This document shows positions 11,874 to 24,641 of a DNA stretch of 64,000 nt, piece by piece; positions within the stretch are counted from its first letter, which is position 1, and each line of letters begins with the position of its first letter. The DNA comes from Chondrosia reniformis (taxonomy: Eukaryota > Porifera > Demospongiae > Chondrillida > Chondrillidae). Both the position numbers and the translations under genes were made by a program. Under the pieces are notes generated by a model, which did not search any database, was not told the DNA's origin, and saw only the letters and a program-made list of their open reading frames with translations. The stretch spans positions 806,001 to 870,000 of the forward strand of contig OX359190.1 in NCBI GenBank assembly GCA_947172415.1, read 5' to 3'.

Positions 11874-13443
11874 ATGTCCAACGATAAAGTGAGTTTATTT
11901 ATTCATTCAGTTTCTCGTAGAAGTGGGTGTTACTATATAGACTTCGCAGTCGCTAACCTTTCACCGGTCAAAATGAGTTCAGTTCAATTTAGCGAACTAC
12001 ATGTTCTGCCAGTGTATGGAACTCGTTACCAGAAATAGTCCAATTCAGCGAAATATCTAGTCAGGTCTTGTAAGCTCAGTTTTTGAAATGCGTCCAACTC
12101 GCTAGGTTGAAAGAGTGGTTATCCTAAGCTGATATTACCCGAGAGTTTTAGAACAGTCACACCTTTAGCTTTCAGAGACCCTTGCCCAAAGTCTCTTTGT
12201 TTAGAATACTGCGACAGAGTTGGGTTATGCAAAACCTCGCTCAAACTAGCTAGCGAAATACAACCTTGAGATTCGTAGGCTTCTAAGGAACACTTTAGAA
12301 AGCGAAGTACGCCGCTCATCCATATAGTGGCAGAATGTTTAACTGGTGCACGTTGAGGAGGTTCAGATTTAATAGACTATTAGACAGTAAACGCTGAAAT
12401 GACTCTTTACATTCTGTTAAGTTGGACTTTGTACAAACAGACTGCATGATTTGCAGACTGTAACTCAAAGGTTTCTTGTAATAAACTGCTACTGAAAACT
12501 TACATATCCGTGTGTGCTAATTTAGAGTTTCCAAGCAGACACGCTTCAATCAGTAAATGTTTCTTATCTCAATTAGGTCTTTCTCAGTGACCTCCTCACA
12601 GCTGGAGGTCATTTTCTGAAATCCACCAATATCCCGGAAATGTTGAGTGGAACATCCTCTGCAAAAGCACTTGCACATCATCAAAGTATCTTCGTCTATG
12701 GAGGAACATCTAGACAGGTTCAAGTTTACAATGTTAATAACACTAAATGGTCAACGCTACCTCGACCTCCTCATTATCACAGTGGAGCAGCCATCATAGG
12801 GAACCGGTTTACTTTAATAGGAGGTAAAGGCACTCATCTCAGAACTACAAACGATCTAGTGACGTGGACAGGCAAAGAATGGAAAGTACTATATCCTCCA
12901 ATGCACACCGCCCGATCTGATCCAGGTGTTCTTGCAATTGGAGACTTAGTAATTGTCTCTGGAGGAATAAGAGCAGATAACCAACAAGTAGACACAATTG
13001 AATTCCTGGATGTTAACAAAAGAATATGGATACAGTCGAATCTGAAACTTCCTGGATCATTATCATATCACCACATGTCATTGTGTGGTGAATACATTTA
13101 CATCTACGACTACTACATTGGATATTTTTGTAGAATGAATAAGAAGAATTTTATGGCTTCACTTACAACAAATGATGAACATCACTGGGAACAGCTCGAG
13201 TATGCACCAGTGGGCAGTTCACTATTACAATACAGCACGCTACCAGTCCTAGTAGGTCCAGATGGAATCTTCATTTTCGAGAAGAAGTGGACACGAATTA
13301 GTGAAGAAACGTCTTATCACTTCACTTGTACGGCTTCCCTCAACGGAACAACATTTCTCACATTTGGAGGAAGACAATTATTACGTTTTGGATTATTAGG
13401 AGAATATCAGACAAGAGCTGTACAGTACGATATTGCAGTTAAG
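11874..13443 (+). CDS. Kelch-repeat exons, probable N-terminus of Roc-COR-CARD gene copy 2
   Basis: The main exon runs 12577-13443 (289 codons, phase 0 at both ends). The frame is open upstream of the internal ATG at 12640, back to the acceptor TCAATTAG. A candidate first exon is 11874-11888 (MSNDK, then donor GTGAGT), also phase 0. The protein has about five kelch-like blades, each with a strand ending in Gly-Gly (IFVYGG, FTLIGG, VIVSGG, TFLTFGG) and downstream W residues. Such propellers bind proteins. The exon ends AVK at GTTAAG/GTTAG. The next acceptor on this strand with the same phase is that of the Roc-COR exon at 15082, so splicing to it would give kelch-Roc-COR. The alternative is a short separate gene ending just past the donor (stop at 13461). 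Confidence 0.65.
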
Positions 13444-15081
13444 GTTAGTAAACTTATGTAAGTATTACAAGTCTTGTTAACATTCGTTGCGCGCTTCGCG
13501 TGCACTTTCTCCTTCAAATAGAAACATTAGAAGGTTTTATTTCCTTCGTTAGAGTCACCTAACTTGTGCGCTCAGTGTACACGAAGCGCGTGTCAATGTT
13601 AACAAGACTTGTATTGCTTTAATGTTCTCGTACGAGTGTGTTCTACGAACGCTCTCACGAGTTTAAGTGTTAACTTGTTTCCACTAACGAAGACTGTTAA
13701 GTCTTCTTGTTCTTTGCATTTGAAGTGAGAAAGTAGAGGAAAGCGTTTCAAGTATTATCCGCTGTAGTTAAACTGTTTATTATCGCGTGCTACGTTAGTA
13801 TGTTAATTTTTCGTCCTGTGAACGTACGTGTGATTAGTTATAAGATGTTGGTAGTACAGAAATGTTAGTTGTAGACACGTTTAATAAACTACTTTCTAAG
13901 AGAACGAGAGTTAACTGCTAGGCACGGAAGCGTCCCAAGGCGAAGTCGGCCATTTTGTTTTAGTATTCAACAAGTTGTAACCTAATTTTTGGGGCGCCAT
14001 TGTTTATTACAAAGAAGCGAGTTGCCACGTTTTTAAATACTTAAGTACTTCTTGTTCAAAGTAAGTGAAAGGTAAACAGAAGTCAAATGAATGTGTCAGT
14101 GAATGTTTAGAAGAGATGTCGGGTATTGACTGTATTATACTTGGCTGAATTGACTGTTCTCTAAAGATGCTTGTTGCTAGTTTTCCTGAAGCTAAGCATC
14201 ACCAATAATATTGACCTACTGACTGAATTGTCAAAAGAATGTTTGTTTATAAACACAGACTGTCCCTTTGTGGGTAAACTATTGAAAAGTAATTAATGTG
14301 AAGTTGGGCAATGACAATAATAAATGGGATTCAAATAGTATTTATATTTATAATTATCTAATTAACTAGGAGAATGTACACATTCTGGCCATATACACAG
14401 TCAGCTAATTGTAATATCAGTTTGCAGATAAATGTACGTACTTGATTGGACAAACGATACATTTTTTGGGATCCGTTCACGCATTAATGGTTGTGGTCCT
14501 GTGGCCATTTTAATTAGCTATATTGACCAGTTATGCATTGATTTGGAGGAAGTATTATCATACGAGAGTATGTCATATATACATTTACATCATACGTAGG
14601 TAGCTGTTTTGTTGTCTGTTTGTGATCTAACTGTGCTATAAGATAAAAGTTGGTATATGTACGTACGTTACCAGTCAGTAAAAACTGAACAGTCAATGTC
14701 CGTACCCGTTCTGGTGTCGACCCGTTCGTAAACTGTTCGATTAACCCGCTAATCTAATCTTGGAACAGTTTTACCCGTCTGTTAACGTCAAGTTGTTTAA
14801 AGTGAGGAATGTTTAAACGTTTAATGATATTTTTACACTACCGAACGATTGTAACACTTCTTGAATTATACGTACGTAAGTGTTGAATACCTTTTGTCAA
14901 CACATTAGTAGAGCAACGGGTAAAGCCATTCATAGGCAGTGCTATTGAAGTATTGCCAACCGTCAGAACCCGTAAAATGTTCAGTTTTTACTGACTAGTA
15001 CCGTAAATGTATGACATGCTTTCATGGAAAATGTATGAAACCTGTAGTATAATAAGTTCCTTCTCTGTGCTCTACCTGCAG
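13444..15081 (+). other. Probable intron between kelch and Roc-COR exons, copy 2
   Basis: Starts with GTTAG and ends with CTGCAG. Its first kilobase is duplicated at the window start. Apart from the MITE I see no coding sequence. If the kelch exon is a separate gene, this is instead an intergenic spacer with the Roc-COR promoter. Confidence 0.5.
13468..13611. mobile_element. Foldback MITE with TA flanks
   Basis: The ends CAAGTCTTGTTAACATT and AATGTTAACAAGACTTG are exact inverses, and imperfect inverted homology continues inward (CGCGCTTCG / CGAAGCGCG). TA lies immediately outside each end, as in Tc1/mariner-type target duplications. It is 144 bp and non-coding. Confidence 0.7.
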
Positions 15082-18045
15082 GAGGATCCTAAGTGGTATA
15101 AACAGGCCATAGATGAACATGGTTCAGTTGAAGTGAACATTATCTGCTGTTTCCTCACAGGAGGCTCGCGTGTTGGTAAAACCTCACTGAAGCACTACCT
15201 GCTCCACAACACAGCAAGAGAAGACAAAACTAGCACTGGAGTGCTGGAAGCTCCTGAAGTGGCCACCATTGCACAAGGCATTGCCATTGGGTTGTCTTGG
15301 GAAGTTTTGGATGATGACAAATTAGGTGAACTTATTTCCCAAATTGATATGGAGAAGACAAAGACCTTTCCCAGCAACACTCCACACGCCACAGAATACT
15401 TGCCTCGACAAGCTACAGCAGCAGGTAACACAGGAGTATTGACTTTGTGGGACAAAATCAAAGAGCTGTTTAAGAGAAAGTCAACAAGAGTGCAGTCTGA
15501 TGTCTCTCCCAATCCATCTCTGACTGCTGCCACACAAGCCCTTCCCAGTAACTCTAGTCCTTCCCCAGTACACCAGGACCCTTTACTGTTACTACACCAG
15601 GCCAGGAAGAGCTTCTTACAGAAGCATGATATTCCCACTGGAGCCACTTCTGATGAGAAGGAATGTACGTTCATTTACCTCCTGGACACAGGAGGCCAGC
15701 CCTCCTTTCAGAATGTCCTTCCACTTCTACTGGACTTTCCCTGCAACTTTCTGCACGTCTTTAAAGCTTCCGAGAGGTTGACAGATCCGTATATCAATGC
15801 TTACTGTCAAGATGGAATCACTGAAGAGAAGAGAGCCAACAGCCGTTCAACCTGGGAATTGATGAAGGAGTCCATTACAGCTGCCTACACAATGTCAATG
15901 AAGAGCAAGCGGCAGTTGGAAGCATTCAATGTTGCCACTGAGCCCCAACTTCGCATTTTCCTTGTTGGCACTCACCTTTCCCATCTTCCCGAAGATACTG
16001 AAGCTAAGAGAGCATTACTGGACCACAACGAGAAGGTTCTAGAAGAAATAGACAACAAGCCATATGACAGCAACAGGGTATTCCCCCCAAAAGAGGTTGC
16101 CTACAAAGGTGCTGGTAGCTACTTTGTAGTGGACAGTCAGCTACAGGGAGACAGCAAACTGAAGGAGCACACTCGTAAAGCTGTAAATGTTCTTCGTTCT
16201 CTACTTTCAGATGCCAAGAATCGATTAACACTGAAAGTTCCCAAAGCTTGGTACTGCCTGCAAGTAATCACATCTAGCGTGAAAAAGAAGATGTGGAAGT
16301 TCACAAAAATGAAAAAGTTCTGCATCCAATGCAAATTTATCCAAGCTGTAGATGCTGATGGACAGCTCCTTGCACTGCTGAACCTGTTTCATTGCCTTGG
16401 GTTCTATGTGTACTTTGACCTGGGTGAGTACAAAGAGCAGTGGATCTGTACAGATGCAACCTTTCTGTACAAGGAAATGTCCAAAGTGCTATCAGTCCAG
16501 TATGGCCCAAGTGAATCTTCAAGTCCAGAGCTGCGCAAATTCATTGAAAAAGGTGTGATTTCTGAAGCTGTTTCTGAGGCCTTGTTCCAACAGCTAGGCA
16601 TTGATGCTGATGTCCCAACAAGATGGCTCCTGGAGGTCCTTGTAAGTGTTGGTATTGCAGCCAAAGTTAGGGAGAAGGAGACACACTACTTCATTCCAGC
16701 AGTCCTTCCTGAGAGGCAGATCCACCTACCTGAAGCATCTGTGGCCACTTTGGGATTCACTTTCTCATTCCATTCAGGTGAATATCAGAGGTACAGCTGT
16801 GTACCGACTGGTCTATTCCACAGACTGGCTGTGGATATTGCAAGTGGCAGACAGGTTTTAAACGAGGAGGAAGTAAGGCCTTTGCAGGTGAGACAAAAGC
16901 ATTGGAGGTACTACCACAAGCAGTCTGACAGTAGACAGTTCATTTTCACACAAGAAGATGCCCACATTGCTCTTTCCCAAAAGGAAGACCTCATTCAACT
17001 TCAACTGTTGGTTCCTGAGGACTTTCCAAACACAGAGCCGTCCTTAACTGAGCTCTGCAGGCACATCAGAAGGGAGATGTACGAGCGCATTTGTTACGTG
17101 AGTGAGGTAGTATTTGGTGCAGAGTTTCTTGAAGAAAAAGCCACTCTAGAGGACGGGGTCATTTGCAGTCACCAGAATTGTGAGGGATCCAGTTTGCATC
17201 TTCTGTGATTTGAAGGTGGCAACCAGAGAAAGGGTCTGTGTACCAGACTGAACAAGGTGACTGGACTAACTCCAAGAGAGTTGGTTTGGGTTGCTAAGGA
17301 ACAGGACAGCATCACCAATGTAAGTTTGCATAATATTATGTATTCAACAAAATAGACCTTATCACAAATGTAGCAATTATTGACTGTATATTTTACATTT
17401 TAATCTTGCTGCTACTGACTCTATTTAATATGTTATTATTGTTATTCTTTGGACACAAGTAATTTATTGATTTTTATATCTTCTTCTGTATAGTTGAGCG
17501 TGGCTGGTAAAGTGAAATTTGATGGAGACCAGTTCCTTCTCTATAAAGACCAGTCTACCTGTACTGGAAGACCTGAAGTTGTTAGACAGCCAACACCATC
17601 TGACAACTCAGGAGAGTGTGATGGTGAGTGCATATTCACAGTACCACTAAAATATTAACCAGATTATGTCAGTTAACTGCCTTGTGAATATGTAATGATT
17701 GTTTATTTTAATTTCATGTGTTGTGTAGATGTTCCAAACAATTGGAAAGAAATAATACAATCCAAACACTGGGTCTACCTGTTGGGCAACCTTTCTGTCG
17801 ACAAGATAGTGGATCACCTCTACCAGGGAGTGGATGGAAAGCCACTAATCACTTTAGAGGTGTATCAGGAGATTGGGAAGGCAAAGAACGTAAAGGAGGC
17901 AAACAAGATCTTCCTTCTCCACCTGTTGACCACTGGTACAGTGGAGAGCTTGTATCTGTTTGGTAGAGTACTCCAGCAGACATCAGATGACTATCCCATT
18001 CATGAAGAGATTCTTGAGAAACTGAAAAAGGATTTCACCATTTAA
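15082..18045 (+). pseudogene. Roc-COR GTPase with CARD, copy 2, premature stop before CARD
   Basis: Exons equivalent to copy 1 lie at 15082-17319, 17494-17623 and 17729-18045 with the same phases. P-loop GGSRVGKTS, DTGGQ, VGTHL and the COR-like region are intact. At 17206 the codon AGA of copy 1 is TGA, ending the protein about 37 codons before the exon donor. The linker and CARD exons remain open downstream. The product would be a (kelch-)Roc-COR protein without CARD, either a decoy form or a recent pseudogene. The insert between the P-loop and DTGGQ shares little with copy 1, while flanking segments are nearly identical. Confidence 0.75.
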
Positions 18046-18901
18046 TTTATTTTTCCATTTATGGACTTTTATAACTTAACAACTCTTTAGTATTATTTTC
18101 GTATTTTGTACATTACATGTACCTACGTACGTATGTGTATTATTTGTAAATTTAATGTTTTAAAACTCTCAAAGTGGAACAATAGTTAAGGTTAATAATT
18201 TTTAATTCATATTTAAAAAGACATTTAAAGATTAAGTTAGAAGTAGAAATGGCCAGTGTTGTAATGTACATATCAAAACAATATGGTGATTATGAAAGAT
18301 TATACAGCTATAACCACACAGAAGTGGCACTTGGAGTGCATCCAAACAGAACTCCTGTATTCTCTGACATACGTATAGCTGTATATAACTAGCTGGATTA
18401 ATAATCCTTGTAGATTTAGGTTGTAATTAAGGTATACTGTTTGGTAGGTTTTGTATATACTGTGTCAATTATTCTTACATAATAAGGTGCAATCATATTA
18501 TGAAATAATAATATAAGATACAGTTATATAGCCACACAGAAGTGGCATTCTTCTAACACAACACACCCCTTCTTTACATATGACTAAATTGTTGGAATAT
18601 AATGTTACTGCCTGGAGCCATATATTTGAAATAAGACTTATTTATAACAGACTAACAAATGGAAGAGCAATACTTTATCTCATCGCACATTCCTTGATGA
18701 ACAATTATGGTGCTAGATTTACCTTTATAATGCAATCAAATAATGATGCACACATAAATTATGAATGTAGATTTTGCTCAATCATTTAGTGATGCATACA
18801 ATACCAATTCTTAGTCATGAAACAGTAATCTAGTCCTACAATTATTATTGAAAACATTATCTTAGAAAATGTCCAAAAGAGTGTTAGATTTTGAAATGCA
18901 G
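18046..18901. other. Spacer between convergent genes, copy 2
   Basis: Homologous to 4992-5881. AT-rich 3' UTR sequence with no supported gene. Confidence 0.7.
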
Positions 18902-21900
18902 CTATTCAATCAGATTCTGCAGTTGATGTTCAAACAAGGCAAGGACCAATAGTATTGCATAACCAATGAGGAACCCCAAAATTTGAAGGAACCAGTGAAC
19001 ATGATTTGTTCTTCTTTTGTTCTTTGTTACGTACAACGCTGGCAACTGTAAAATCAAAAAGGAAACATTGGATAGGATAGTGAGAGGGAGAGGAAGGGGA
19101 GATTGATGAGAGAGGGAGGGGAGAGTGATGAGAGAGGGAGGGGAGAGTGATGAGAGAGGGAGGGGAGAGTGATGAGAGAGGGAGGGGAGAGTGATGAGAG
19201 AGGGAGGGGAGAGTGATGAGAGAGGGAGGGGAGAGTGATGAGAGAGGGAGGGGAGAGTGATGAGAGAGGGAGGGGAGAGTGATGAGAGAGGGAGGGGAGA
19301 GTGATGAGAGAGGGAGGGGAGAGTGATGAGAGAGGGAGGGGAGAGTGATGAGAGAGGAAGGGGAGAGAGTGATGAGAGAGGGAGGGGAGAGTGATGAGAG
19401 AGGGAGAGGAAAGTGACAGAAAGAGAGGGAGAGGAAAGTGATAGAATAATTCTCACTCACCATATCAACAAGTGCTACATAGAGAAATATACCAGCTGCA
19501 ATTATGAATATCCAAGAGTTAGCGACAACTGAGTGGTTGCCTATAGCAACACCAATAAACATTCCCACTATGGCTGGTATAGCTGACAAGAAGTTGTAAA
19601 ATGCAGCCGTGTACCATTTCATACCAGTAGAGAGTAGAATAGCATAGTCACCTGGGGCAAGGGAAGGTAAATGGATGGATAGATAGATAGATGAACAGAC
19701 AGACGGACGGACGGGTGGATGGATGGGTGGATGGATGGATGGATGGATGGATGGATGGATGGATGGATGGATGGATGGGTGAATGGGATGGATGGATGGA
19801 TGGGTGAATGGGATGGATGGGTGTATGGATGGATGGATGGATGGGTGAGTGGATGGGTGGATGGATGGATGGATGGGTGGATGGATGGATGGGTGTATGA
19901 ATACCTAATTCATGTGGTAGCTCATGAAAGAACACGGCCAGCGAGGTGCTGATTCCTCCCCCAAGTCCGCTGGTAAAGGCCGCCCCCACAGCCAGACCAT
20001 CAGCAAAGTTGTGTATAGCATCCCCTATTATGATGATCAGTGCTACGGGGGCAATGCCATGGCAGAAACCTACAAACAAGGTATACTCATAACGCACATG
20101 AAAAATCTAATATACCATTTTCCTACATGCTATATGACTATTCTGTAAAAAAGCCTATAGGGGAACTAAACCTGAAGAGAGCTTTGGATAAAGATACAGG
20201 AGTCTTTCCTTTCTTCTTTTCTTTTCCTTTCTTACATCTTCTTCACTGGGTCATCATCATACACACATCACCCAACATGGTGAATGTAGTGACAATGTAA
20301 TATGTATGTATTGCATGTTGGCCTCGTGTTCCTAATGGATCTCAGGCATATCTATATGTAGGTAATTTCTTCTCCTGGGCTCTAAAGTTGTTCTAAGTAT
20401 CCTCTGGGCTCTAATACACTCTAAGTATCCTCCGGGCTCTTATACACTCTAAGTATCCTCTGGGCTCTAATACACTCTAAGTAACCTCTGGGCTCTTATT
20501 TAGAGCCTCAGATTGATTGTCAATTACCTTGATGTTTATTGAAGTATTCGTATTCCTCTCTGTTATCATCCTGTTTATTTTCTAGCTCCAGGCTTTCTTC
20601 CTTTTTCTTATCCTTCTTGGCCTGCCAAAGCAATTAAGACATGTATTAAGACGGATATGTATTAATTGCTTTAACATTAATCATCTGATGATCCTTTCAA
20701 AAGACAATGACAAATTCTTACTTTAATGTGATCCTGCCATCTTTTCATAAAACCCTCAATGAGGAAGAAGAGAAAGATGGCTGCCAAGAGAGCACTGCCT
20801 TTCCAGATGATGAGAGTTTCCATCTCCTGCTCTTCATTTCCGTGATCATGATCACCTGATCCGGAGGAGAAGAAAGCCTAGGGCAGCAAAACATGGTCAA
20901 CTCAGAGATATGAATAATATAATAATCAAAGTGATAATCAAACCACAAGTAATTACAATCAGTCCCAACAAGACGGATATGTACATAAGAGATGCTAAAG
21001 ATCAATATAGAAAAGATTGACGGGAAATCTATAATACGTTTCTTTGTTATTAGAAGTTAGCAAATTCACTCATCAAGGCAGGACTTAATTTATCTAGAAG
21101 GTAAAAATGCCTCCCCGCAAGAGAAACCCTGAGCAAGGTTAATGGGGTGGGTGTGTCAAGTGGGCGTGGCTACCACTCACATGAGGTATCAGGTGCAAAA
21201 TGGCATCACAGGCGAGAGCAGAGACTCCCAGAGCCACAAGAAATGCGGACAAATAAGTCATTACTTTCTTCCCCAAAAACGGAACTGTCAACACGCCAAT
21301 CAGAGAGGCCACGCTGATGATCAACACAGCAACAAACCCAACTCCATAGGCTGTGGAGAAGAGAAACAATCAAGAGTGATTTCTGGGACAAGTTACTAAA
21401 TTGGTAGTGAATCTACACTTGCAGTACGTGGACATAATTAATATCTCCATTTGGCACAGATGGCCCTTTAAACAGATTACCGTATAGCCGGAAATATTGG
21501 TGAGGAATTACATTTTGGCGAGTTGGCAGTCTAGCACAGAATCACTAAATTTAAAATTGTCAAATTTTGAGGCTATTTACAGTAATATAAAACATGTTGC
21601 CTAACTGTCCTCGACAAATTACGACATTTATCTTGCCTATTTAGAAACAAATTGCCAAATTTTTGGACCACAAATATTTCACTTCTGGCTATATGGTATT
21701 AAAATGCTTAAAAACAATAAATTTTAACTTCCTGATCTTCCTCCAGACAGCTGCTCCACAATCCTATATACACAGTGCATGTGTGTCTCCTTACCTATCC
21801 CTGGATCAACAGCTGTTACCTTGGCAACAGGATCCTCCTCCAAAGTTTTTACAGTTCCATTTTCTAGGCAAGATGGCGTGGTCATATTCAGATCTAGCAA

Positions 21901-24641
21901 TAACTCCCTTATAAGGAAGTAGACACTTTGACAAAATTCTTCATGTTCATGTTCACTAGTGTGGTTGCCATGGTTTTCAGTTTGGTTGCCATGGTTTTCA
22001 GGGACATCTGTGTCATTGCCATGGATACTATTATGTTCGTCCTCATAATGACAGGGTTGTCCCCCCGCATCCACAATGTTAAACACTGAAGACAACTCAT
22101 TAAAGTGTTCAACTATTTCGTGCTCCAGATAACAAGGAACCTTAGTGTGTAAGGTAAGAGGTCAAAGGTCAATGGAAGAAAATTTCATAAAGCATGCAGT
22201 GGAATGTCAAATAACCAAACCACAGTTATCGGAAGGTTTTTAGTATTGCATAATACCAGAATGACTATATAGTGCTAACAGGGTTACATGGGGGTATTCA
22301 CCTCCCCTAAGATTGATTCCCCCCTAGTTCTGTATGCCTTCTGGACTGTTCATTTCAACATGCACGTATACCTAGTACAATTAGCAGGGCTGCATGCAGA
22401 ACTTGGGGTCAGAGGGGGCAAAATGAAATTTTTCAAAATTTAGAGATGGGGGGGTAATGGTATGAGGGTGTCAAAGCAGTTTAGGGGGTTCCCAAAAGTC
22501 TAGGGGGATGGGGGGCAAATGTCCTCTTCTATGCAACCCTGATTACTCCATATATCTGATATAATACAGCAGAATATATTCCAGAACATTCAACAATTAT
22601 AGTAATAATGGAATTAGGAACAATGTATTCTCTTTGGCAATACAGACAAGGTGAGAATAGGAAGCTATTGCAGTAACATTCAAATGGATTGACCACTTAA
22701 TCTTAATGATACAATGACCAGCAATTCATCTCCTTAATTAACAGGAAAACCCTCTTTAATAATTAGCTGTTGTAACAGGTATATAAGTAGATATATTTAC
22801 AGCCAGTGAACGTTGGTTAAGCAACCTAAATGAACATACATACATGGCAGTAAAAGTCATGAGTAAATTGAAAGAAGTAATTTATGTACGAGAAATACAA
22901 GGCAGTTATTATAAATATTTGCCCTACATTTATACTATGCATATGAGGAAGAACATGGGAGAGGCATTGCTGTGGCAGTTGTAGCTCAGTGGCAGAGCAA
23001 CTGGTGGTCATAACCAGCTGTCCTGGGTTCAATTCCCAGCAATTGCTTCTTTCGTGTTTTTCCCTCTTTATGATGTTTCATTGATTATTACTTGTGGTTT
23101 GATTATCACATTGATTATTTATAGATTTATCCAGCTCTCCTGTGGTTGATGGTGGCCAGCGACCCATTGGTTAAGATGGCCCCTCCCACTGGAAATGGGC
23201 TGGGTCTTGATTATCAGCTTGTCTGATGAAGTGAATCACCACTAAGAATGTACACTGATTATTTGTTGTAGTTAGTTTAAGAGGGAGAACATGGGAGAGG
23301 CATTGCTGTGGCAGTTGTAGCTCAGTGGCAGAGCAACTGGTGGTCATAACCAGCTGTCCTGGGTTCAATTCCCAGCAATTGCTTCTTTCATGTTTTTCCC
23401 TCTTTATGATGTTTCATTGATTATTACTTGTGGTTTGATTATCACATCGATTATTCATACATATCACTGCGATGTGCATGTTTTTGAGACATTCAACTGC
23501 AATAAGTATCCAGTATCCGGACAAACCCATGAAACCGTAACACAATTCTCAATTTTTCAACATTGAAAAGGAGATTTAATATATTAAGAGCCTTTGAAGG
23601 TTTCAAAGACAGCGCATGTAACATAATCCTCGCTGGTTTAACAAATACGATCATTTACACAAACTTTCTTGTCATATAAATTCTTGAAATGATGTTTGAC
23701 AGTAAAGTAATTGTGGTTTAATTATCATTCTTGTTTTTAATACACATATAATCAATAATATAATATACCGATTCCATGTCAAGCAGTAAAAAATAAATAA
23801 AATATCTATCTAAGCAAATATTTTGTCAAAACAAACTTACTAACTACATAGACGATTTTATATTATTTTCAAGTCGCCAAATTAAAACATTTCCCAAACA
23901 CAACCTTCCTTCACCAACGAGTTAAAACACACTATTTGACAATATACTCAGAATTTTGTACAACTACAAATACAATAATCATAATGCGCTTCGCAGCATA
24001 CCTCTCTCTTCTCGTTCAGGATATTAGGTATCACTGCGTTATCGTAAGGCAATATATAGCATAAATTCTAATTATCCTTATAAGGAAGTGCACGGGTTTT
24101 AGATAAGCTTGAAACGAATAAGTATTGGGTTGCTGTCTTACAGTTATACCGTACCATATTCAATTCTTTTGTAATTTGATTGTGAAATAGTTGTCCTTTG
24201 AAGTGACAAAGAAATCAAAATACAGTTAGTACATATCTTACAAAACAAACACGAACTCATCCAAACCTCCCGTCAATCCTCTTGGACTGACCTTTCCTAA
24301 GCGCCACCCCATATGTAAATTGTGAAAATATTTCATATATTTGGAGAATATATACTCAGAAAGTAAACGAGACGACTAGCGGTAGGCTCCAATAACCTCG
24401 GAAGTTGACCTATTACAGCATTGTCTTGCTGCAGACCATCTCTATACAACATACTCACCGATAAGAGCCGCTCTGAGCTAGCTGTTTCAGAATGCTCATC
24501 GTCGTCGTGATGATGGTCTTGACGAATGCGTCTCCTTAAAATGGCATCTTTAAGATCGTTCTTTGACAGAATGCTTCCAGCATCAGCTTGATAAACGAAA
24601 AGAACTTGTAAACAGCACAAGATTGTGGCTAAATTAGCCAT
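18902..24641 (-). CDS. SLC39/ZIP-type zinc transporter copy 2 (LIV-1 subfamily)
   Basis: Eight exons on the minus strand: 24459-24641, 21795-22140, 21181-21350, 20722-20877, 20528-20621, 19905-20069, 19461-19651, 18902-19045. They total 1449 nt, 482 residues, with all junction phases agreeing. Exon 1 starts [19 protein letters not shown] (signal peptide) and carries a DHHHDDDEH cluster. Exon 2 adds a His-rich extracellular region. Transmembrane segments follow, with a short cytosolic loop (AKKDKKKEE) and then the binuclear metal-site motifs [13 protein letters not shown] and [14 protein letters not shown]. The C-terminus ends [10 protein letters not shown], the usual LIV-1 ending. It should import zinc or similar divalent metals across the plasma membrane or a vesicle membrane. 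Intron 1 (2.3 kb) holds two SINE copies and is the empty counterpart of the DIRS-carrying intron in copy 3. Confidence 0.88.
19079..19440. repeat. 22-bp minisatellite in last ZIP intron, copy 2
   Basis: Same unit as at 6056-6372, about 15 units, filling the intron between 19046 and 19460. Confidence 0.9.
19673..19895. repeat. (GGAT)n intron filler, ZIP copy 2
   Basis: Tetranucleotide array occupying nearly all of the intron between the two metal-site exons. Confidence 0.95.
20378..20500. repeat. 28-bp minisatellite, ZIP copy 2
   Basis: Four to five units of the CTCTAAGTATCCTCTGGGCT type, fewer than in copy 1. Confidence 0.8.
22385..22541. mobile_element. CAGGG-ended MITE, complete copy
   Basis: The ends CAGGGCTGCAT and ATGCAACCCTG are inverted repeats with one mismatch. 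The 157-bp body is G-rich and non-coding. Paralogous copy in copy 3 at 29848-29995, relatives at 9974 (broken) and 44544-44687. Confidence 0.6.
22975..23112 (+). mobile_element. tRNA-derived SINE, ZIP copy 2 intron 1, first
   Basis: The head 22975-23046 folds as a tRNA: 7-bp acceptor (GCAGTTG / CAATTGC), D-arm with A box TAGCTCAGTGG, 5-bp anticodon stem CTGGT / ACCAG, T-arm with B box GGTTCAATTCC. It is followed by a conserved tail of about 65 bp (CTCTTTATGATGTTTCATTG, then TTACTTGTGGTTTGATTAT) shared by all copies. The anticodon loop GGTCATA lacks T at position 33, so a working tRNA is unlikely. Confidence 0.75.
23311..23450 (+). mobile_element. tRNA-derived SINE, ZIP copy 2 intron 1, second
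   Basis: Identical tRNA head (23311-23382) and tail to the copy 336 bp upstream, with the same 5' flank GGGAGAGGCATTGCTGTG. The two therefore look like a local duplication. Its counterpart in copy 3 is the one at 36748, directly against the right end of the DIRS element. Confidence 0.75.

Noticed and set aside
22975..23046. A functional tRNA gene
   Set aside because: The cloverleaf is good, but the anticodon loop lacks T33, several copies share a non-tRNA tail, and tail-only fragments exist, so it is the head of a SINE.
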